From Nanobdellota archaeon (lineage in GTDB: Archaea > Nanobdellota > Nanobdellia > Woesearchaeales > JAHJBD01), in the NCBI GenBank assembly GCA_018813725.1, contig JAHJBD010000128.1, forward strand, positions 1 to 5,003: a DNA stretch of 5,003 nucleotides, given 5' to 3'. The notes under the pieces were generated by a model. It made no database searches and was not told where the DNA came from. It was given only the letters and a program-made list of their open reading frames with translations. A program made the position numbers and the translations under genes. Below, piece by piece: positions 1 to 5,003 of the stretch (the first letter of the stretch is position 1; each line of letters starts with the position of its first letter).

Positions 1-51
1 TAATATATTATTAAAAATAATTCCTAAAAATCCATTTTTCATATTTTTCAT
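1..51 (-). CDS. N-terminus of an unidentified gene, cut by the left edge
   Basis: Seventeen codons are visible on the minus strand, starting at ATG 51-49 and still open at base 1 (reads MKNMKNGFLGIIFNNIL). The start overlaps the TGA of the upstream 1002-residue gene as ATGA. A GAGGTG site lies five bases before the ATG (bases 62-57), matching the archaeal anti-Shine-Dalgarno sequence, so the start looks real and probably translationally coupled. A second in-frame ATG at 42-40 is less well placed. The start is Lys/Asn-rich and followed by a hydrophobic stretch (FLGII), which would fit a membrane or exported protein, but 17 residues are too few to assign a function. The codons are extremely AT-rich. 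The neighbour suggests a co-transcribed partner of the secreted hydrolase. Confidence 0.6.
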   Translation of the reverse strand, partial: MKNMKNGFLGIIFNNIL

Positions 52-3000
52 TCCAACACCTCTTTTATAGCTTCACAAGTAAAATCATTATTAAGCAAAT
101 CACCATGGTTTACTCCAAAAACTTCATAATTCTTATAATTAGCAGTAACCGTATTATTAATTAGAACTGCATCAGCAACATTAACAGCACTATCACTTCC
201 TTCTGTATCAGCAAAAGGTATTCCCTTATCACCCATAAACAAACCTAATTTATTGATAATAAGACCTTCACCCAAAGAAGGGGTATCCCTAGTTAAGTAT
301 AAATGAGTGTAGTAATCAATTAAATTAAGCGATATCTTGACTTCATTCCCAATATATATCCAACCTATTGTATTAACCATTACCGGGCTAATAAGTTTAG
401 CAAAGTCCTTCTGGGTGAGATGATGTGTTCCCTTATCTATTAATTCTGAGATAGCATATTCTCCTTGTGTACCAGATCCTTTCGACTTTCTAATCTGTTC
501 TGCAGTCCAAGAATCTTGGTTTAATGTATTTGGAACACCAACCAACACCAGCGTATCAACATCTGAAGGATTAACTAAACCAGCAGTAAGTGAATCCAGT
601 GCAACACGAGCACCATTGGAATGCCCGACATACTTAACCTTAGATGATGAAGAATTCTCCTTTACAGCAGAGATATAAGCAGGATATACATGATCAGTCA
701 AGAAAGAATAACTATAATCCACTCCAACTTCAGAAGGGCCTCCAGTCAATTCAATCAGATATACCTCCTTCCCAGAATTAGCCAATTCATCTCCAAGCTC
801 ATACCAAGCGTCGATATCAGACCAAAGGCCTCCGCCCATCACAACAGGATACTGGTCAGGATTGACGACCTGCTTATAATCATCTGAGAGGGCAGCTGAA
901 ATTCTTTTCAGCCTATATAGGGTGTTATTGACTGTTATATTAAACTCAGTAACACCAGCATACCTTCCAGAAAGTGCATTCCTTACAGCAAGCCTAAACT
1001 CTTCATTGTTCTTCTTATAATCTTTCTTCAAATCATCAGAATGAAGATAATCATATACAGCAACACCATTCACATAATGCTTGCCAAACAAGCTGGCAGT
1101 GTCCACATTAAGATACATATCCAGATTATTCACAAACTCTTTTGCACCGACGATAAAACCGTCAACATCATTGCCCATGATACCGATATACCTTTGACCG
1201 TCCCTGTCAAAGCTGCCCACAAGCCCTGAATAAGGAGCATCATCTATCTCTCCGGCTTTTACAAGGAAGTTGCCGTAATACACCCAACCTTCTTCCTTCT
1301 CAGCCTCAAAGTTCCAGACAACGACAGGATTGTGCCTAGCAATATATACCAAAACTTCAGCCTCCTCTTCAGGAACAATCTCATAAGGGCTAAGCCCAGC
1401 AAGAACATACTGCCTTATCTCTTCGTCAGCAACAGTTGGCGGAACATCAGTATCTATAAATAGCTTGATGCTCTTTTCATATGACCCGATGTAAACATTA
1501 TTTTCCTTGTTTCTCTCAATTACCTCATTATCTGGATCCAGGACTATTACAACCTCGTGACCAGTTGCAAAATTAACAACAACAGTGCGCGATTCAAAAG
1601 GTGCAAAGCTTCCAACATTGAATGTCTCATTATTTACTAGTTCCCCATCAATTATATCCATTAGATTAATTTTCAGGTTCCTTACTGCATAGCTTCCGTC
1701 ATTTACCACCTTGATGCTGATGTTCGTAAGCCTGATGGTGGTACCATTGATCATAAGATCAGTCATCCTGTCTTCAGGGCCGACTGTAAGCCAAGGCGTA
1801 TAATCGACACAGCCATATCCGCCGTCAAGGCAGTCAGTGATCATATATTTGATGATAGTCTCGTTTGCAGAACCCCACCAATTATTCTCCCCGTTCACGC
1901 CAGAGCCCTGCAGATTCTTGATGTTACGGTTAGAATTACCATAAAAATCACTGTTGTTGACCGTGCTGCTCACAATACTGTCTTGATACTGGATCCCAAT
2001 CTGATTATTATGGATTGTATTCGAGTCTACATTCATATACTCAACATCCATAAATTCTCCTGGGTCGCCAATAGCGTATATGCCATAGTAATTATTGCTT
2101 ATATCATTATCAATAATATTTCCGTAAGAATTATCCCTCATATCACTGTAACAGCAGATATAGTCATTATTGACTTGAACTCCCATATTATAATTGCTTA
2201 TGCCGCAGTCTCTCACTGTCCAGGAATCAGGTCCATAAAGCTCTTCAACATTGGTAATCCTTACACCAGAACCGCTGCCGCTGCCGATAATCTTGGCTCC
2301 GTTGCAGTTAAGGTCAACACCAGAAGCGATTATGCTGACACCAGAAGCAAGGTTATAATCGCCTGGGCAAAATGTAGTACTATGCCTGATATACATATCA
2401 TTTATCGGCACCTGACAACTGCAGCTGGGCCCAGAAGTATTGTGATATCTGTTAGCTACACCATTATAACAGTAGCTGTTTCCAGTATACTTGTAATAAA
2501 TTCCTGAATCATAGAAATCATTATCCGCGATTGTATTTGAGAACACTGCACTGTCAGGGAAATAAACACCATATATGTTCCCATCAAAGGTATTGCCAAG
2601 GATCTGATTATTTTGCACCCACATTTGATAACCTGGGCTGCCTGTTGCATAGATCCCATAATAGTTATCTCTAAAATTATTATCTTGTATCAATCCATAC
2701 TTGATCTCACCGCTTTCAGAATAACAGCAGATATAAGGATTGCTTATAGTTATGCCATGACCATAATCTTCAATATTACAGTTCTTGATGCTCCAGCTGT
2801 CAGGTCCGTAGAAATACTGGCTATTATCGATAGTGATGCCGCTCCCACCACCACTTCCCTGTATGGTTGCGCCATTACAATCAAGATCAACACCTGAAGT
2901 CCTGATTTTTATTCCATTTGGAAGGTTATAGGTTCCTGGAGTAAATGTAGTATCTGTAGATAGGATGCAGCCATCAGTTGGAACAGTACCGCACTCAACT

Positions 3001-3056
3001 GCATAAGAATAACTAGCGAATAGAACTACAATTATTAACCATAACAGCCTTTTCAT
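48..3056 (-). CDS. Secreted beta-helix / CARDB / alpha-beta hydrolase fusion protein (putative lipase or esterase)
   Basis: The 1002-residue protein opens with a Sec signal peptide (MKRLLWLIIVVLFASYSYA, likely cut after A19); no other membrane segment is seen, so it is probably secreted or surface-held. Residues about 22-200 and 212-400 are two copies of a NosD-like right-handed beta-helix module (SGVDL.CNGA, YGPDSW, YICCYS, NYYGIYA), closed by NNWWGS (391-396) and DYTPWL (418-423). Residues about 428-522 are a CARDB beta-sandwich ending in DPDNEVIERNKENN. Residues about 525-730 are not recognised. Residues about 735-1002 are an alpha/beta-hydrolase with nucleophile elbow GHSNG (Ser813), likely acid Asp955 (GSDSAVNVADA) and likely base His984 (VNHGD). 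By family, such folds hydrolyse esters, lipids or related bonds; the substrate here is unknown. The usual HG oxyanion motif is replaced by GGG (741-743). The start at 3056 is supported by the signal peptide and TATA spacing. Confidence 0.88.
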   Translation of the reverse strand: MKRLLWLIIVVLFASYSYAVECGTVPTDGCILSTDTTFTPGTYNLPNGIKIRTSGVDLDCNGATIQGSGGGSGITIDNSQYFYGPDSWSIKNCNIEDYGHGITISNPYICCYSESGEIKYGLIQDNNFRDNYYGIYATGSPGYQMWVQNNQILGNTFDGNIYGVYFPDSAVFSNTIADNDFYDSGIYYKYTGNSYCYNGVANRYHNTSGPSCSCQVPINDMYIRHSTTFCPGDYNLASGVSIIASGVDLNCNGAKIIGSGSGSGVRITNVEELYGPDSWTVRDCGISNYNMGVQVNNDYICCYSDMRDNSYGNIIDNDISNNYYGIYAIGDPGEFMDVEYMNVDSNTIHNNQIGIQYQDSIVSSTVNNSDFYGNSNRNIKNLQGSGVNGENNWWGSANETIIKYMITDCLDGGYGCVDYTPWLTVGPEDRMTDLMINGTTIRLTNISIKVVNDGSYAVRNLKINLMDIIDGELVNNETFNVGSFAPFESRTVVVNFATGHEVVIVLDPDNEVIERNKENNVYIGSYEKSIKLFIDTDVPPTVADEEIRQYVLAGLSPYEIVPEEEAEVLVYIARHNPVVVWNFEAEKEEGWVYYGNFLVKAGEIDDAPYSGLVGSFDRDGQRYIGIMGNDVDGFIVGAKEFVNNLDMYLNVDTASLFGKHYVNGVAVYDYLHSDDLKKDYKKNNEEFRLAVRNALSGRYAGVTEFNITVNNTLYRLKRISAALSDDYKQVVNPDQYPVVMGGGLWSDIDAWYELGDELANSGKEVYLIELTGGPSEVGVDYSYSFLTDHVYPAYISAVKENSSSSKVKYVGHSNGARVALDSLTAGLVNPSDVDTLVLVGVPNTLNQDSWTAEQIRKSKGSGTQGEYAISELIDKGTHHLTQKDFAKLISPVMVNTIGWIYIGNEVKISLNLIDYYTHLYLTRDTPSLGEGLIINKLGLFMGDKGIPFADTEGSDSAVNVADAVLINNTVTANYKNYEVFGVNHGDLLNNDFTCEAIKEVLE
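57..62 (-). promoter_or_regulatory. Shine-Dalgarno site of the left-edge gene
   Basis: Reads GAGGTG on the minus strand, inside the last codons of the 1002-residue gene, with five bases between it and ATG 51-49. This is close to the ideal complement of archaeal 16S rRNA 3' ends, and it is what decides that a second gene starts here. Confidence 0.6.
1968..2378 (-). repeat. Beta-helix module B, second copy of the internal duplication
   Basis: Encodes residues 227-363, the partner of module A. All landmark motifs are kept, including the paired cysteines 301-302 (matching 110-111) and C251/C284 (matching C60/C93). It runs into the NNWWGS and TPWL motifs that end the helix before the CARDB domain. 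The DNA copies have diverged clearly, so the duplication is old rather than an assembly artefact. Confidence 0.85.
2541..2951 (-). repeat. Beta-helix module A, first copy of an internal duplication
   Basis: Encodes residues 36-172 of the 1002-residue protein. It aligns without gaps to residues 227-363 (module B), offset by exactly 191 residues (573 bases); by hand count 69 of 137 positions are identical. Conserved landmarks are TTF.PG.YNL, SGVDL.CNGA, YGPDSW, YICCYS and NYYGIYA. Similarity continues to about residue 183 after a one-residue gap. Confidence 0.85.
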
Positions 3057-3080
3057 ACCCCCTCAACCCTTTAAAGTGCC

Positions 3081-3092
3081 TTTATATATAAA
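3081..3092 (-). promoter_or_regulatory. TATA box for the secreted hydrolase gene
   Basis: TTTATATATAAA is followed on the minus strand by the ATG at 3056. Taking the usual archaeal distance of about 25-27 bases from box centre to transcription start puts the start near 3060-3062, which gives a leader of only about 4-6 bases. A G-run (GAGGGGG, 3064-3058) sits one base before the ATG, too close for a normal ribosome site. The box is itself a palindrome, so its direction is inferred from the gene start. Confidence 0.6.
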
Positions 3093-3148
3093 AACCTTGC
3101 CCAAAAACCATTAGATAACCCAAAATAAGCCATATTAAAATCACAACA

Positions 3149-3160
3149 TTTATATATAAA
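3149..3160 (+). promoter_or_regulatory. TATA box for the three-gene pilin-like operon
   Basis: TTTATATATAAA, identical to the box at 3081-3092. Its centre is about 25 bases before ATG 3179, so transcription should begin at or within a few bases of the start codon: a leaderless or nearly leaderless mRNA. No convincing Shine-Dalgarno site precedes 3179; the AGGT at 3173-3176 is too close. Confidence 0.6.
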
Positions 3161-3178
3161 AATTCTAAAAGTAGGTTT

Positions 3179-3472
3179 ATGAGAAAGCCCTTTACAGACA
3201 GAGAAAAAGAGATTGCATACCTGGAGATTGAAGAATCCAGGATTGAGCGTGAAAAAGCCCAGACAGTCTTAAACAAAGGGTTTATGATATACTTAAGCTT
3301 TCTTCTTATCGGCATAGTAGGTTTTGTATCTGATTATATCACCTCATCCTTACTTAACCTGTTTGTGATAATGGGGCTTTTGATCCTTGTTGTCAGCACA
3401 ATGCCTTACCTTACTGCAATATCCAGAGAAGAGAAAGTCATCAAAAATCTCCTAAAGGAATTAAGAAAATGA
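3179..3472 (+). CDS. Small membrane protein with N-terminal helix and two membrane segments
   Basis: The protein has 97 residues and no recognised family. Residues about 5-33 are highly charged and helical (DREKEIAYLEIEESRIEREK), probably an amphipathic or coiled-coil segment. Two hydrophobic stretches follow, about 34-53 and 58-79, with a short loop (SDYITSS) between, then a basic/charged tail (ISREEKVIKNLLKELRK). Charge distribution suggests both ends are cytoplasmic and the loop faces out. It is the first gene of the operon: the TATA box at 3149-3160 supports the start, and the stop overlaps the pilin-like gene's start as ATGA, implying coupled translation. It could assist assembly or anchoring of the pilin-like protein, but that is inferred only from position. 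Confidence 0.75.
   Translation: MRKPFTDREKEIAYLEIEESRIEREKAQTVLNKGFMIYLSFLLIGIVGFVSDYITSSLLNLFVIMGLLILVVSTMPYLTAISREEKVIKNLLKELRK
3454..3459 (+). promoter_or_regulatory. Shine-Dalgarno site of the pilin-like gene
   Basis: AAAGGA inside the end of the first operon gene, nine bases before ATG 3469. It supports this ATG, which also fits the class III signal peptide at the very N-terminus of the product. Confidence 0.45.
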
Positions 3473-3900
3473 AGAAAGGACTTTCACCGCTAATGTCTAC
3501 CATATTATTGCTGCTTTTCGCAGGTACTCTAGGCGGAGCTGTGATGACATGGGGTTCTACAATGAAAGCAGAAGAGCAAGAGACCACTGCTGGATGCGAG
3601 AATGTACTGCTGAAAGAAATAGAGATTGACGGCAAGTCAGTCTGCTTGGCATCTGATGAGATGAACTTTGTGGTCCAAAACATCGGAAAAAGAGACATTT
3701 CCAAGCTTACTATAACATTGATAGGGGAAAAAGATATAAATAAGTATAATTATGATGAGATAATCCCAGTTGGAGACATACTGAGGAACTCTGTGCAGAC
3801 CGACATAGGCGCTATTAAAAAAGTCATATTTGTGCCTGGTGTCAAAGAAGGGTTATGCGCAGAAAAAAGCTTAGAGGTTGAACAAATTGCCAGCTGCTAA
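3469..3900 (+). CDS. Type IV pilin-like protein with class III signal peptide
   Basis: The 143-residue product begins MKKGLSPLMSTILLLLFAG. A short basic leader ending KKG, then a hydrophobic helix (about 5-28) starting LSPL, is the pattern of archaeal type IV pilins and archaellin-like proteins, which are cut by a PibD/FlaK-type prepilin peptidase; the cut here is expected after Gly4. The mature protein (139 residues) would stay in the membrane or pack its helix into a filament core, with the rest outside as a small beta-rich domain. That domain has four cysteines (43, 59, 130, 143), enough for two disulfides; C143 is the last residue. The start overlaps the upstream stop (ATGA). No ATPase, platform protein or peptidase gene is in the window, so whether it builds a pilus or acts as a single membrane-anchored protein is open. 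Confidence 0.82.
   Translation: MKKGLSPLMSTILLLLFAGTLGGAVMTWGSTMKAEEQETTAGCENVLLKEIEIDGKSVCLASDEMNFVVQNIGKRDISKLTITLIGEKDINKYNYDEIIPVGDILRNSVQTDIGAIKKVIFVPGVKEGLCAEKSLEVEQIASC
3874..3878 (+). promoter_or_regulatory. Shine-Dalgarno site that selects TTG 3887
   Basis: GAGGT lies inside the end of the pilin-like gene. It leaves eight bases before TTG 3887, but overlaps the first base of the alternative TTG at 3878, which it therefore could not serve. This favours the downstream TTG as the start of the third operon gene. Confidence 0.5.
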
Positions 3901-4198
3901 ATTAAAAGTGCCAAAAGCACCAACACCTGTACAGATGCCGCACAAGCATACTGTTAGAAACATCATCCTTATGCTTCCAGCAATATTATCAGTAGGCTGG
4001 ATATTCTTCATAAATCGAACATCAAGCGTAGTAACCTTAGGCGCAGAAGGAGTATTCTTAGCACCAGTGCAAGACCAACAGCCTTTGATACTAAGCTTAG
4101 CCATATTCACCATAGGATACCTGTTCTTCTTGACAATAATGTTCTCAGAAGATATCAAGGCATTCCTTCTAAGGCATCACAAGGTTAAGAAAGTTTAG
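3887..4198 (+). CDS. Small basic protein with two membrane segments
   Basis: The product has 103 residues from TTG 3887 (106 from TTG 3878) and no recognised family. The N-terminus is basic and proline-rich (PAAKLKVPKAPTPVQMPHK). Hydrophobic segments at about 24-43 and 66-86 flank an outward loop of about 22 residues, and the tail is basic (RHHKVKKV), so both ends are probably cytoplasmic. The gene overlaps the pilin-like gene by 14 bases and has its own GAGGT site, completing a three-gene operon. No ATG start fits, because the first in-frame ATG falls after the proline-rich region. The frame is open throughout and gives a coherent membrane protein, whereas the opposite-strand frame over the same bases lacks such structure. 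A role with the pilin-like protein is inferred from gene order only. Confidence 0.65.
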   Translation: MPAAKLKVPKAPTPVQMPHKHTVRNIILMLPAILSVGWIFFINRTSSVVTLGAEGVFLAPVQDQQPLILSLAIFTIGYLFFLTIMFSEDIKAFLLRHHKVKKV

Positions 4199-4211
4199 AT
4201 TGATTGTATAT

Positions 4212-5003
4212 TTAGTAATCCTGAATATTCTGTTTAAGAATCTCTGCTTGACTAATTGCTTGATTAATTGTTACTTGATCAGCACCAGGTTTGACTAATT
4301 CTTTCTTCAAATCACCAATCATTTTATCCAATCTTTCTATTGCATCCTCTTTAGCTTTTGGAACATTATTCTGAATATCATTTAAATTAGTTGTTACCAA
4401 ATTAAACTGTCCAGCATATTTCGGATGAATACTCCCAAGGTTTGTATTTAAGTTTCCAACCTGACCAATCATACCCAAGGCTAAGGCAGTTGTGCTCACA
4501 TCACCAGAATCCGGCAAAACCTCACTATCAGAAACACCTGCAAAGCCTCTCTTACAGCTCTCTTCAATCACAGAATCAAGATTATAAGTAACAACCTGAT
4601 CAGCATTAAAATTCCACATGACAATCGGATCAGATTCAAGAACATAGTTCTGGTCCATACCCACAGGAAAAGTAAATATACCCAAATCATCCAACTCAGA
4701 CCTAGCACACTTAGGAATAACCTCATAATAAAGATTATCCTGATCACAATTAGTCAATTTAACCTCAGTCCCGCTCAAAGTAACAGAAAACTCCCTAGTG
4801 ACCTCACAAGTATCCATAGGAGTAAACACCTCGCCGATATCCTCCAAAACTTCAGCCTCATCCTCAGACGAAAGCTCAACAGGAACAGCTGCTTCAAAAG
4901 TGCAGTCAAAATTATCACTTAACTTCAGGAATTTTGTATCTCCGCCATGGCCTTCTATCCAGAAATCGATAAGGCCAGTTTTGGTGATATAACAGTCAAA
5001 ATA
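4212..5003 (-). CDS. C-terminal part of a probable extracellular protein, cut by the right edge
   Basis: The minus-strand frame is open from base 5003 to TAA 4214-4212, 263 codons with no start needed inside the window. A TTG at 4847-4845 could be misread as a start, but the frame continues 52 codons upstream with matching protein-like sequence (FWIEGHGGDTKFLKLSDNFD), so it is a partial gene. In fragment numbering, residues about 70-145 look like a beta-sandwich segment with YYEVIPK near 92-98 and DPIVMWNF at 125-132; the pattern YEViPK...DPvv.WnF...v.Y recurs in archaeal surface proteins of the CARDB/PGF-pre-PGF type. Several cysteines are present. Residues about 205-263 are charged and helix-forming (KEDAIERLDKMIGDLKKEL), possibly a coiled coil or helical hairpin. 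No C-terminal membrane anchor is seen. It converges on the operon with a 13-base gap. Confidence 0.75.
   Translation of the reverse strand, partial: YFDCYITKTGLIDFWIEGHGGDTKFLKLSDNFDCTFEAAVPVELSSEDEAEVLEDIGEVFTPMDTCEVTREFSVTLSGTEVKLTNCDQDNLYYEVIPKCARSELDDLGIFTFPVGMDQNYVLESDPIVMWNFNADQVVTYNLDSVIEESCKRGFAGVSDSEVLPDSGDVSTTALALGMIGQVGNLNTNLGSIHPKYAGQFNLVTTNLNDIQNNVPKAKEDAIERLDKMIGDLKKELVKPGADQVTINQAISQAEILKQNIQDY

Noticed and set aside
690..2897. Plus-strand and other-frame open frames of 60-174 codons across the large gene
   Set aside because: They lie opposite the beta-helix and hydrolase coding frame, show no ribosome site or recognisable protein pattern, and are rich in Ile/His/Asn as expected from the reverse of this repeat-rich gene.
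1857..2993. The repeated beta-helix coding region as a CRISPR array or DNA-level satellite
   Set aside because: There are only two copies, long and diverged, and the similarity is in the protein; no short identical repeats with unique spacers occur.
3082..3315. A minus-strand open frame across the start of the operon
   Set aside because: It is the reverse of the first membrane-protein gene and runs over both TATA boxes; no supporting start signal was found.
4199..4211. A terminator between the convergent genes
   Set aside because: Thirteen bases hold no hairpin and only short T runs (up to three). Transcripts may end inside the opposing gene, but nothing here marks it.
1314..4635. Shared P(I/V)V(M/V)WNF(N/E)A motif in the two long minus-strand proteins (near 1314 and 4614) as evidence of a common domain
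   Set aside because: Sequence on either side of the motif does not align; the right-edge protein has a YEVIPK segment before it and the hydrolase protein does not. Chance or local convergence is likelier.
4845..4847. TTG as the start of a 211-residue gene on the minus strand
   Set aside because: The frame stays open for 52 more codons to the window edge with protein-like sequence, so this TTG is an internal Leu codon of a partial gene.

Overview
The window looks archaeal and most resembles a small-genome DPANN-type lineage (Woesearchaeota/Pacearchaeota-like); the lineage is an inference. Support comes from TATA boxes (TTTATATATAAA) placed about 25 bases before start codons with almost no leader, GAGGTG-type Shine-Dalgarno (SD) sites, a class III (archaellin/pilin-type) signal peptide, and large secreted proteins built from right-handed beta-helix and CARDB domains. 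TGA, TAA and TAG are all used as stops, so the code is standard. The sequence is AT-rich, with the most AT-rich parts at the left edge and the 3' ends of the minus-strand genes.

Layout. (1) 1-51, minus: the first 17 codons of a gene that continues off the left edge. Its ATG overlaps the stop of the next gene (ATGA), with a GAGGTG site at good spacing. (2) 48-3056, minus: a 1002-residue secreted protein with a Sec signal peptide, two duplicated beta-helix modules, a CARDB domain, an unrecognised middle domain and a C-terminal alpha/beta-hydrolase domain with a Ser-Asp-His triad that can be placed. (3) 3057-3178: a 122-base divergent promoter region with one TATA box facing each way. (4) 3179-4198, plus: a tight operon of three overlapping small genes, namely a coiled-coil protein with two membrane segments, a type IV pilin-like protein with four cysteines, and a second small protein with two membrane segments. 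(5) 4199-4211: a 13-base gap where two convergent genes end. (6) 4212-5003, minus: the C-terminal 263 codons of a protein running in from the right edge, with a beta-sandwich-like segment of a type common in archaeal surface proteins and a helical C-terminus.

As a whole this is a cell-surface locus: a secreted multidomain putative esterase/lipase, a pilin-like protein with membrane partners, and a second probable extracellular protein. A plausible but unproven reading is that these proteins act at the cell envelope, for example in contact with or scavenging from another cell. No RNA genes, CRISPR arrays, insertion sequences or phage genes were seen.
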